From assembly GCF_001654915.1 (NCBI RefSeq), contig NZ_LXEQ01000052.1: a stretch of 64,000 nucleotides of DNA. One strand, written 5' to 3'. The translations under genes were made by a program, and so were the position numbers. Below are positions 45,452 through 55,000 of this stretch, in pieces (position 1 is the stretch's first letter; each line of letters begins with the position of its first letter). The notes beneath the pieces are model-generated. The model saw only the letters and a list, made by a program, of their open reading frames with translations, searched no databases and was not told the DNA's origin. The DNA comes from Buttiauxella ferragutiae (GTDB taxonomy: Bacteria > Pseudomonadota > Gammaproteobacteria > Enterobacterales > Enterobacteriaceae).

Positions 45452-47242
45452 ATGCTAAAACGCCTGCTGTCCCCTCTCACCTTGTTTAACCAACTGGCAT
45501 TGATAGTGCTGTTGTTGGCGTTGCTCGGTGTTGCGGGAATGAGCCTGGCGGGTTGGCTGGCACAAGGTATTCAGGGCAACGCGCACGCTATCAACAAAGC
45601 CGGGTCGATGCGCATGCAGAGCTATCGTCTGCTGGCCGCCATTCCGCTCACCGAACAAGACAGCGCCCTGCTCGACGAGATGGAAAAAACCACCTGGAGC
45701 AACGATTTAGCGCAAGCCGCACAGCAGGATGGGCAACAAGACAAATTAGCTGCACTGCAACATTACTGGCGCGAGGTGCTAGAACCCGCACTGCGTCGTG
45801 CCCAGAATGCCGACCAGGTCAAACCGCATGTCGCGGGCTTCGTCGGGCGCATAGACCAACTGGTCACCACCTTTGATCACACCACCGAACTGCGCCTGCA
45901 GCGAATTATTCAGCTACAAATGGGCATGGCCGCGTTAATGGGTTTGCTGATCATTTTCACCGTCATCTGGTTACGCAAACGCCTGCTACGCCCGTGGCAA
46001 AAATTATTGACTATGGCTCAGGCGATTGGCCAGCGTGACTTCACCCATCGCGTGCAGGTGCGCGGGCGAAATGAGATGGCAACGCTGGGCATCGCCTTAA
46101 ACAGTATGTCGGCGGAACTGGCAGAAAGTTACGCCAGCCTTGAGCAGCGCGTGCGCGAGAAAACCGCCGGGCTTGAGCAAAAGAATCAGATGTTATCGTT
46201 TCTCTATCAGGCCAATCGCCGCCTGCACTCGCAGGCTCCGCTGTGCCAGCGCCTGTCTCCGGTACTCAGCGAACTACAGCATTTGACGCCGCTGCGGAAT
46301 CTCGAATTGCGGGTGTATGAGTATGAAGATGAAGAGAATTACGAAGAATACACCTACCAGCCAGACAGCAGTTGCGAAGCCAGCGGCTGCAATCTTTGCC
46401 CACGCGAACCGGCACCGCAGCCTTGCGAATCCACGCTGCAAAAGTGGCGATTAACCGACAACCACATTCAATATGGCCTGGTGCTGGCGCAATTACCGAT
46501 CGGCTGCAGTCTGACGCACGACCAGCAGCAATTAGTGCTGACCCTGATGGAACAATTGACGGCCACTCTCGCGCTGGAAAGGCAATATGAACGCCAACAG
46601 CAACTGGTGGTGATGGAAGAGCGTTCCGCCATTGCCCGTGAACTGCACGACTCCATCGCCCAATCGCTATCCTGCCTGAAGATGCAGGTCAGCTGTTTGC
46701 AAATGCAGGGGGCCACGCTGCCGCCTGAGATGCAGACCTTACTCAGCCAGATGCGCAGCGAACTGAATACTTCATGGCGACAGTTGCGCGAACTGCTGAC
46801 CACTTTCCGCCTGCAGTTAATCGAGCCTGGGTTGCGTCCGGCGCTTGAAGAGAGTTGCCGCGAGTTTAGTGAAAAACTGGGTTTCCCGGTGGTTCTTGAT
46901 TATCAAGTACCGCCGCGTCTGGTGCCCTCACATCAGGCGATTCATCTGGTGCAAATCACCCGTGAAGCGTTGAATAACTGCCTCAAACACGCCCGCGCCA
47001 CCGCGTGTGGGGTAAGCGTGATACATCGCGAGAATCAAATGACCTTAACCATATGGGATAACGGTCGTGGTATCCCCGACAACGGCGAGCGGCGCAATCA
47101 TTACGGACTGATCATTATGCGTGACCGCGCGCAGAGTCTGAAAGGTGACTGCCAGGTACTGGCGCGCCCAAATGGCGGTACCCAGATCGTCGTCAGTTTT
47201 ATCCCCGAAATAGCCACAGGAGCCAATCATGAGTCACCCTGA
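45452..47242 (+). CDS. narX: nitrate/nitrite sensor histidine kinase NarX
   Basis: 596 residues (E. coli 598). Two membrane helices (about 15-37 and 152-172) enclose the periplasmic ligand domain with the P-box AINKAGSMRMQSYRL. These are followed by a HAMP domain (about 173-225), a cysteine-containing central module (CEASGCNLCPREPAPQPC) and a HisKA_3 kinase with the phospho-acceptor His in ARELHDSIAQSLS and ATP-binding WDNGRGIP. It phosphorylates NarL in response to nitrate. The start at MLKRLLSPL matches E. coli. It overlaps narL by 14 bases. Confidence 0.95.
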   Translation: MLKRLLSPLTLFNQLALIVLLLALLGVAGMSLAGWLAQGIQGNAHAINKAGSMRMQSYRLLAAIPLTEQDSALLDEMEKTTWSNDLAQAAQQDGQQDKLAALQHYWREVLEPALRRAQNADQVKPHVAGFVGRIDQLVTTFDHTTELRLQRIIQLQMGMAALMGLLIIFTVIWLRKRLLRPWQKLLTMAQAIGQRDFTHRVQVRGRNEMATLGIALNSMSAELAESYASLEQRVREKTAGLEQKNQMLSFLYQANRRLHSQAPLCQRLSPVLSELQHLTPLRNLELRVYEYEDEENYEEYTYQPDSSCEASGCNLCPREPAPQPCESTLQKWRLTDNHIQYGLVLAQLPIGCSLTHDQQQLVLTLMEQLTATLALERQYERQQQLVVMEERSAIARELHDSIAQSLSCLKMQVSCLQMQGATLPPEMQTLLSQMRSELNTSWRQLRELLTTFRLQLIEPGLRPALEESCREFSEKLGFPVVLDYQVPPRLVPSHQAIHLVQITREALNNCLKHARATACGVSVIHRENQMTLTIWDNGRGIPDNGERRNHYGLIIMRDRAQSLKGDCQVLARPNGGTQIVVSFIPEIATGANHESP

Positions 47243-47879
47243 AGCCTCAACCATTTTGCTCATCGACGATCATCCGATGCTGCGTACTGGTGTTAAACAA
47301 TTGATCAGTATGGCGCCGGAGTTAGCCGTCGTGGGTGAAGCGGGCAATGGTGCGCAAGGCGTGCTACTGGCGGAGGAACTCGACCCGGATCTGATTCTGC
47401 TGGATTTGAATATGCCGGGTATGAACGGTCTGGAAACGCTGGATTGCCTGCGTGAAAAACCGCTTTCTGGCCGCATCGTGGTGTTTAGCGTGTCGAACCA
47501 TGAAGAAGATGTGGTGACGGCGCTGAAAAGAGGCGCAGATGGTTATTTGTTGAAGGACATGGAACCGGAAGATTTGCTGAAAGCCTTGCAACAAGCCGCC
47601 GCCGGGGAAATGGTACTGAGTGAAGCGTTAACGCCCGTTCTGGCCGCCAGTCTGCGTGCCAACCGCGCCACCTCTGACCGTGACGTCAACCTGCTGACTC
47701 CACGCGAGCGCGACATCCTCAAACTCATCGCCCAGGGTTTGCCGAATAAGATGATCGCACGCCGTCTGGACATTACCGAAAGTACGGTGAAGGTTCACGT
47801 TAAGCATTTGTTGAAGAAGATGAAGCTTAAATCCCGCGTTGAAGCGGCGGTGTGGGTGCATCAGGATCGTATTTTCTGA
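47229..47879 (+). CDS. narL: nitrate/nitrite response regulator NarL
   Basis: 216 residues. Receiver domain (about 1-125) with the phospho-accepting Asp in DLILLDLNMPGMNG and the Lys in ADGYLLKDME; LuxR-type helix-turn-helix at about 150-210 (LTPRERDILKLIAQGLPNKMIARRL in pieces, ESTVKVHVKHLLKKMKLKSR). When phosphorylated it activates narG and narK. A 14-base overlap with narX indicates coupled translation. Confidence 0.97.
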   Translation: MSHPEASTILLIDDHPMLRTGVKQLISMAPELAVVGEAGNGAQGVLLAEELDPDLILLDLNMPGMNGLETLDCLREKPLSGRIVVFSVSNHEEDVVTALKRGADGYLLKDMEPEDLLKALQQAAAGEMVLSEALTPVLAASLRANRATSDRDVNLLTPRERDILKLIAQGLPNKMIARRLDITESTVKVHVKHLLKKMKLKSRVEAAVWVHQDRIF

Positions 47880-47902
47880 TGGTTTGAATGATGGAAAAGA
47901 AT

Positions 47903-47973
47903 GGTGGATGACGCTGCGCTTATCCACCCTACAAAATCCCGTCATCCGACATGACCGCCATCCGACATAACCT
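47903..47973. repeat. REP element and partial REP between narL and ychO
   Basis: GGTGGATGACGCTGCGC, then TTATCCACCCTAC (47903-47932) is a complete REP palindrome. GTCATCCGACATGACCGCC and CATCCGACATAACC after it look like remnants of further units. Located between the convergent narL and ychO genes. Confidence 0.78.
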
Positions 47974-47974
47974 A

Positions 47975-49375
47975 CTATTCGGGCAACAACTCATATCTGG
48001 GGTCACCAACCGGGTTGACAATCAACGGCTCTGCCAGCTTCAGCGTAATCCAGTTAGACGTCACTTTCTGGCCCTTATCATCTTCAATCACCACCGAAAG
48101 ACGATATTCATTCGACCCGTTATCGTTCCACATTGGCATGATCATGCTCCAGCCGTTAGTGTCGCGGTTATTCGCAGGCGGCGTCAGACTCAATGCCTGA
48201 GTGTCGCCCTGCCAGGTAATACTGCGAATATCGTGGCTGGCGCGGATTTGCAGCTTAAGTGCCACCGTTTCGCCCGCGTGCAACTCCCATGGCGGCGTTG
48301 CCAAAAATACCGATAACGTTTTGCGCTGGCGGTACTCCATCACCGGCAATGAATCACGTTCCACGTTGTCGTAGCGGCTACCGCGTAATGAACTGGTGGT
48401 CGCGACTTCAGCGGCGGATAACTGTTTTGCCACCGGCACGCCAAAGCGGTAATTCAGCTTCAGGCCCAGATTATCCTGCGACACGCCGCTTTCACCCTGC
48501 TTATGCTGCGCGGTGAGCGTCAGCAGCGGAATCGGCGTGTAACTCAATCCCATAGTCACCGCCACCGGGTTGCGATAACCCGTGCCGCTATCAAACAGGT
48601 CAACGCTATCACCGTAGTATTTCTCAAAGCTGAGGCTGGTATTGATATGGCGATAAAATGGCAGCCACGCCTGCGCGGTAATGTCATACCCTCGCGCCAG
48701 ACGCTGCTCCAGGGTTTCGCTATTTCCTTCCTGCCAACTGGATAATGGCTGATAGTAGTTAGCAGACAGACGTAAATACTCACCCCACGCTTCGGTGCCA
48801 AATCCGGCTCGCTGCAAATTATTGGCAAGTTGATTATCATAAAAAGCGTTATATCCCAGCAGCCAGTCGCCCGCCACCCAACGCTGCCCGGCACCGATAT
48901 TCCCTATCGACCCGTCGTCATGCTGGGTGAAACCCACCTGGCTCCAGGTGAGATAACGGTTGTTGTCCTGCCAGGGCGTAAACAACGAGGCGCTGCTGCC
49001 GTTCCAGTTGCCGTGCTCATCCACCAGCAAATTGACGCTGGCTTTACCCCAGGGAGATAACAGCGATTCCGCTTCACTGGTGACTTTGTCGGTGAGCACA
49101 TCCCGCAGGCGAGTAAAAGCCAGCATACGCGCCTGATCTCCCGCATCCAGCCCATCATCAACCATGCTGGCTTCACCGAATTTTTTTGCCATGGCGGCAA
49201 TTTCGCGTGCAGCCGCGTCCGATTCCGGGGCTATTCCCAGGTCGGGCAACTGTTCGGTTGATTGGTCAAAAGGGTTTTCGGCTTTCTCGATAAAGGTCTG
49301 CCGGGTACTGGCAGCCCCTCCTGCGCTGAGGAGTGCGTACGACAAGGTGAAAAATGGAACTGCTTTTCTAAACAT
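47975..49375 (-). CDS. ychO: inverse autotransporter (invasin-like) outer-membrane protein YchO
   Basis: 466 residues (E. coli YchO 464). A signal peptide (about 1-22) is followed by a short helical linker and an inverse-autotransporter beta-barrel domain (about 95-330; NLLVDEHGNWNGSSASLFTPWQDNNRYLTW in pieces, QRWVAGDWLLGYNAFYDNQL, YGDSVDLFDSGTGYRNPVAVTMGLSYTPIPLLT). A single Ig-like C-terminal region (about 355-455) follows, rather than a long passenger. Adhesion or biofilm roles have been suggested for relatives. It is convergent with narL. Confidence 0.9.
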   Translation of the reverse strand: MFRKAVPFFTLSYALLSAGGAASTRQTFIEKAENPFDQSTEQLPDLGIAPESDAAAREIAAMAKKFGEASMVDDGLDAGDQARMLAFTRLRDVLTDKVTSEAESLLSPWGKASVNLLVDEHGNWNGSSASLFTPWQDNNRYLTWSQVGFTQHDDGSIGNIGAGQRWVAGDWLLGYNAFYDNQLANNLQRAGFGTEAWGEYLRLSANYYQPLSSWQEGNSETLEQRLARGYDITAQAWLPFYRHINTSLSFEKYYGDSVDLFDSGTGYRNPVAVTMGLSYTPIPLLTLTAQHKQGESGVSQDNLGLKLNYRFGVPVAKQLSAAEVATTSSLRGSRYDNVERDSLPVMEYRQRKTLSVFLATPPWELHAGETVALKLQIRASHDIRSITWQGDTQALSLTPPANNRDTNGWSMIMPMWNDNGSNEYRLSVVIEDDKGQKVTSNWITLKLAEPLIVNPVGDPRYELLPE

Positions 49376-49441
49376 CTGGAAATTATAACATCACCCCACC
49401 GCAATTCATTCCCAAACTCGTAAACCCAGATTACTCCGGTT

Positions 49442-52021
49442 TTACTTCAACAACGCTTTGAGTTCAGGAATACAGGATCCGCAGTTTGTGCCGCAGCGCA
49501 GTTTTTCACCCAACTGGGCGACCGACCGGCATCCCCCGGCGATGGCAGCAAGGATCGTTTTCTCTCCCACGCCAAAGCAGCTACACACCGTGGCCCCCGT
49601 ATCAGGTTGTGTGTCGGGTGCCTTTCCGGCCAGCAGGCGATGGCGTTCCGATGCCGTTGTCGGGGCCTGTTCAAAAGCGCTGAGCACCGCTGCCGCACTG
49701 ATGTCTTGCCAGCCATTTGCGCTATAAAAAGCCAGCTGTAACTCCCCGTGATACCAGGCGAGCACATGGTGAAACTGACCGTCTCCGCAGGCGGTTTGCA
49801 ACTGCCAGCCACGCCCTGCGGCAAGCGTTTCAATCCACGCTTTAGCGTCGCTGTCTGCCGCACACAGGAAATGGTGAACACCGGGTGTTGCTTGCTTCCA
49901 CCAGTGAAACTCCTCGCCGAAGGCGATAGCGACCCTGGCAAAAATCTCTCCGCACCATGCGGGCTGCCAGCGCTGAATACGTACTGCGGTTTGCTTACTT
50001 TCAGGCTGCCCGGAATGCGGGTCACATACGCTTGCCACCAGGCTGTTAATCTGCCCTTTTCGCGCAAATTGCTGATTCCAGTGCATCGGCACAAAGACGT
50101 TCCCCGGTAACTGGCTTTCGCTCACCCGCACCTTCGCCACCATGCCACCGGAACGCGAGGCCACTCTGACCAACCCTTCATGGGTGACACCGTAACGTTT
50201 CGCATCCCTCGGGTGAATTTCCATAATCGGCATAGTGATGTGCTGCATCAGGCGCGGCACGCTCCCGGTACGCGTCATGGTATGCCATTGATCGCGAATG
50301 CGTCCGCTGTTCAGAATCAACGGATAATAATGGTCGACTTTTGCCTGCGGTAAAACCGGTTCCACCGGCAGCAGTTGAAACTTTCCATTCTCGCGCCAGC
50401 TTTTAAATGATGAATGTGCATCTCCTGAAACCGGCCAGCGCACAGGTTCCAGCGCGTCGTATTGTTCACTCGTCATGTACGCCAGGTTGCTGATATCAAA
50501 TGCACGAGTGCCATTATTTTCATAACCTGAAAGCGCTGCGTGTTCGCTGAAAATTTGCTGCGGATGCTGCCAGTCAAAGGCCTCGCGATAACCCAGGCGC
50601 CGGGCTATTTGCGCCACCATCCACCAGTCGGCGCGAGCCTCACCCGGCGCCGGTAGAAACGCGCGCTGGCGCGAAATTCGCCGTTCAGAGTTAGTGACGG
50701 TGCCGTTTTTCTCCCCCCACGCCAGAGCCGGAAATTTAACGCTGGCGAAGCGCGAAGTATCTGTTTCGCACACCACATCTGAGACAATCACCAACGGGCA
50801 CCGCGCCAGCGCCTGCGCCACACGGGAGTTATCCGGCAGCGATACCACCGGGTTGGTCCCCATAATCCACACGGCCTTCACTTCACCGCGCCCTATCGCC
50901 TCGAACAGTTCAACCGCCATCAATCCTGGCGTTTCGGCAATGCGTTCGCTGCCCCAAAAGCGCCCCAGACGGGCAATATCCGCAGGCTCGAAATTCATAT
51001 GGCAGGCCAGCTGATTCGCCAGACCGCCCACTTCTCGCCCGCCCATCGCATTTGGCTGCCCGGTCAGCGAAAACGGACCGCAACCTCCGCGCCCAATTTT
51101 TCCGCTCGCAAGGTGAACGTTAATGATAGCGTTGCATTTGTCACTGCCGCTCGACGATTGATTGATGCCCATGGTGTAAAGCGTCATCGCCCGATTGGCC
51201 TGCGTAAACCATTGCCAGAATGTCTGCACCGCAGCGCTTTCGAGCTGACAAAAATCGGCACATTTCTCCAGGCTCCACTCGGCAGCGATTTCAAGCGCTG
51301 CGTTTTGGCCATCAAAAGAATTAATAGCCAAAGACGGCTGCAAAATATTCAGCAGCCCGACAAACAAGGCGGCATCACTTCCGGGGCGCAGCGCCAGGTG
51401 TAAATCGGCAATGTCGCAGGTGGCGGTACGGCGTGGGTCGATAACCACCACTTTCATCTGCGGACGCAGTTTTTTAACCTGAGCCAGGCGTTGATACAGC
51501 ACCGGATGCGCCCAGGCCGCATTGGATCCGACCAGAATAACCAAATCGGTTTGCTCAAGATCCTCATAGCTACACGGCACAAAATCTGCGCCAAAGGCGC
51601 GTTTATACCCCACCACCGCTGACGACATGCACAGCCGTGAATTGGTGTCGATATTGCCCGCACCGATAAACCCCTTCATCAGTTTATTGGCGGCGTAATA
51701 ATCTTCGGTCAGCAACTGGCCGGAAGCGTAGAACGCGACCGCTTTTGGGCCAAACTCATTAATAATGGCCTGCAATCGGTTGGCGGTTTCATCCAGCGCC
51801 GCGTCCCAGCTCACGCGTTCGCCGCCGACTTCCGGGTAAAGCAAACGCCCGTCAAGGCCAAGCGTTTCTCCGAGCGCGGCGCCTTTAACGCACAGCCGCC
51901 CAAAATTTGCCGGGTGATGTTTATCACCGGTTATCTCGTAGCCGCCATTTTCTGCTGGCCGGGCTTCAACGCCACACCCGACTCCGCAATAAGGGCAAGT
52001 GGTGCGCACCACGCTATTCAT
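49442..52021 (-). CDS. nasA: assimilatory nitrate reductase catalytic subunit NasA
   Basis: 859 residues, a cytoplasmic molybdopterin oxidoreductase reducing nitrate to nitrite for nitrogen assimilation. The N-terminal [4Fe-4S] motif is CPYCGVGCGVE with a later Cys in LCVKGAALGE; the molybdopterin core includes GSNAAWAHPVLYQRL and GGREVGGLANQLACHM. A C-terminal BFD-type [2Fe-2S] domain (about 805-859; VCSCFGVGEKTI, CGTNCGSC) receives electrons from the NasC module. The ATG at 52021 overlaps the nasB stop by 4 bases. Last gene of the nas operon. Confidence 0.95.
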   Translation of the reverse strand: MNSVVRTTCPYCGVGCGVEARPAENGGYEITGDKHHPANFGRLCVKGAALGETLGLDGRLLYPEVGGERVSWDAALDETANRLQAIINEFGPKAVAFYASGQLLTEDYYAANKLMKGFIGAGNIDTNSRLCMSSAVVGYKRAFGADFVPCSYEDLEQTDLVILVGSNAAWAHPVLYQRLAQVKKLRPQMKVVVIDPRRTATCDIADLHLALRPGSDAALFVGLLNILQPSLAINSFDGQNAALEIAAEWSLEKCADFCQLESAAVQTFWQWFTQANRAMTLYTMGINQSSSGSDKCNAIINVHLASGKIGRGGCGPFSLTGQPNAMGGREVGGLANQLACHMNFEPADIARLGRFWGSERIAETPGLMAVELFEAIGRGEVKAVWIMGTNPVVSLPDNSRVAQALARCPLVIVSDVVCETDTSRFASVKFPALAWGEKNGTVTNSERRISRQRAFLPAPGEARADWWMVAQIARRLGYREAFDWQHPQQIFSEHAALSGYENNGTRAFDISNLAYMTSEQYDALEPVRWPVSGDAHSSFKSWRENGKFQLLPVEPVLPQAKVDHYYPLILNSGRIRDQWHTMTRTGSVPRLMQHITMPIMEIHPRDAKRYGVTHEGLVRVASRSGGMVAKVRVSESQLPGNVFVPMHWNQQFARKGQINSLVASVCDPHSGQPESKQTAVRIQRWQPAWCGEIFARVAIAFGEEFHWWKQATPGVHHFLCAADSDAKAWIETLAAGRGWQLQTACGDGQFHHVLAWYHGELQLAFYSANGWQDISAAAVLSAFEQAPTTASERHRLLAGKAPDTQPDTGATVCSCFGVGEKTILAAIAGGCRSVAQLGEKLRCGTNCGSCIPELKALLK

Positions 52022-55000
52022 GATGCCTCCGCACGCAAAATTAGCGCCTGACTCCCGACCCACACGGTGCCATGTTCTACTTTGACCGGCCAGGCACGAA
52101 CCGCCTGCTCACCGTCCTGCATACGCCCATCGCGCAGGCGAATACGATGTTTGTAGAGCGGCGAAATCACAATCGGCTCGCCGGAAGCGTCACCAACAAT
52201 CCCGCGAGAAAGCACGTTCGCATCGCTGCCAGGCTCCAGGTTATCCAGCGCGTAAATGGCATCACCAATACGGAACAGCGCGATTTGCAACTCGCCCAAA
52301 CGTGCGCCAATACCTGCCTGCGCCGGGATTGCACTGATATCGCACACCGCCTGCCATGGTTTGGCTGGCGTCGTGGCGGGCAGATGGACAACTTCGCTGA
52401 CCGGCTGTAGCTGCCCGCGCAGAGTCTGGCGTTGCACCGCTTCGTCGGGTTGTTCGCTGTTGACATAAGAGCGGAACAACGCCAGGTGGTCCGGGCTGTT
52501 AAGCGTGGTCTGCCATTCGCACTGGTAAGTCTCCACCACGCCCGCCATCTCTTTTTCCAGCTCATCGGCAAGGCCAAGACTGTCGTTGAGTATGACGTCG
52601 CGCAGATATTCAATGCCGCCTTCAAGGTTATCCATCCAGGTACTGGTGCGCTGCAAACGGTCTGCGGTGCGGATGTAAAACATCAGCAAACAGTCGATGG
52701 TGCGGATCAGTGTTTCACGGTCAAGATCGCTGGCGAACAGATCGGCGTGCCGCGGCTTCATGCCGCCGTTGCCGCACACGTAGAGGTTCCAGCCTTTGTC
52801 GGTGGCAATCACGCCGATGTCTTTGCTTTGCGCTTCGGCACATTCTCTGGTGCAGCCCGAAACAGCCATTTTGATTTTGTGCGGAGAGCGCAAACCTTTG
52901 TAGCGGTTCTCAAGCTCAATCGCCAGGCCGGTAGAATCCTGCACGCCGTAGCGGCACCAGGTTGAACCAACGCAAGATTTCACCGTGCGCAATGATTTAC
53001 CGTAGGCGTGCCCGGTTTCAAACCCAGCCGCCACCAGCTCTTCCCAGATGGCGGGCAGTTCTTCGAGGCGTGCACCAAACAAATCGATACGCTGACCGCC
53101 GGTAATTTTGCTGTACAGCTGATAGCGTTTTGCCACCTGGCCTATGGCAATAAGCCCATCCGGCGTGATTTCCCCGGCAGGCACACGCGGTACAATGGAG
53201 TAAGTACCGTCTTTCTGGATGTTAGCGAAATAGCGGTCGTTGGTGTCCTGGAGCGGAAGATGCGCTGGTTTTAATAAGTACTCATTCCAGCACGATGCCA
53301 GCACCGACGCAGCAAGCGGTTTGCAAATTTCGCAACCGTGCCCATGACCGTAGCGGCTAATCAGCTGTTCAAAACTGTGGATATGGTTAACGCGCACCAG
53401 ATGGTAGATTTCCTGGCGTGAGTACCGGAAGTGTTCGCAAATATCCTTTTTCACTTCAACACCCTGCTCTTGCAACTGGTATTCCATCACCTGTTTCACC
53501 AGGGCTGAACAACCGCCGCAGCCCGTTGCTGCTTTGGTGCAGGTTTTAATGGCCCCCATGTCGCCCGCTCCGTTGCTCACCGCGGCACAAATATCGGCTT
53601 TGCTGACGTTATGGCAGGAGCAAATCTGTGCGGTTTCCGGTAATGCCGCAACCCCCAGACCTTTTGGCACGCCACCTGCGGATACAGGCAGAATCAGGCT
53701 TTCGGGCTGTGCGGGGAGCGCCATGCCGTTGAGCATCATTTGCAGCAACGTAGCGTATTCCTGGCTGTCACCCACCAGCACGCCGCCGAGCAGGGTTTTG
53801 TTGTCGGCAGACACCACAATCTTTTTGTAGATCTGCTGCGGGCCGTTAGTCCACTGGTAGCTTTGGCTGCCGGGTGTGCGCCCGAGTGCATCGCCAAACG
53901 ATGCCACTTCAATGCCGAGCAATTTGAGTTTGGTGCTCATATCCGCCCCCCGGAATACGGACTCTTGCCCGGCAAGCGCTGCCGCCGCGACGCGCGCCAT
54001 TTGATAACCCGGCGCCACCAGGCCATAGATTTTCCCTTCCCACAGCGCACATTCACCGATAGCGTAAATCGCGTTATCGCTGGTCTGGCAGCTGTCGTTG
54101 ATCACAATGCCGCCACGTTCGCCAAGGGCGAGTTCGCTGCTGCGAGCCAGTGCATCCTGCGGGCGGATCCCGGCGGAAAAGACAATGAGGTCGGTACTCA
54201 GCGTTTCGCCGTCAGCGAAATTAAGCTGCAAACCATCGGTATCTGTAATGGCCGTCGTCGATTTGCTGGTATGCACCTGCACGCCGATATCGCTGATTTT
54301 CTCACGCAGCATCGTCGCCCCCGCGTTATCGAGTTGTACCGCCATCAGATTTGGGGCGAACTCCACCACATGCGTTTCCAGTCCAAGCTGTTTGAGAGCA
54401 TTCGCCGCTTCCAGCCCGAGCAAACCTCCGCCAATCACAACACCACGTCTGGCGTGACGCGCACGTTGCGCGATAGCATCCAGATCGTCGAGCGTGCGAT
54501 AGACAAAGCACCCGGGCAAATCGTTGCCGGGAACCGGCGGGACAAACGGATAAGATCCTGTCGCCAGCACCAGTTTATCGAAGTAGGTTTCACGCCCTTC
54601 GCTGTCGCGCACAACGCGCTGTTGGCGGTCAATCGCAACGATTTTGCTCTGACAACGCAGCTCAATCCCGTGTTGGTTAAAGAAATCGCCCTGCACCATC
54701 GAGAGCGATTCGGCGCTACGGCCCGCAAAATATTCCGAGAGATGCACGCGGTCATACGCTGGGTGGCGCTCCTCGCCGAACACCACGATGTGATAACTGT
54801 GATGCAGTTGCTGTGCCACACACTGTTCCAGAAAGTGGTGCCCGACCATACCGTGCCCAATGACTACCAGGGTTGCTTTTGTCATGTCGTCATTTCCAGC
54901 AGCCAGCTGCTGCTCATCAGAGTGATATTCATCAAACAGCACGCCAGGTGTAACGGGGGTCGCGCTGAGTAAAATGTCGGTGAGCGCACTGGCGGGCGTG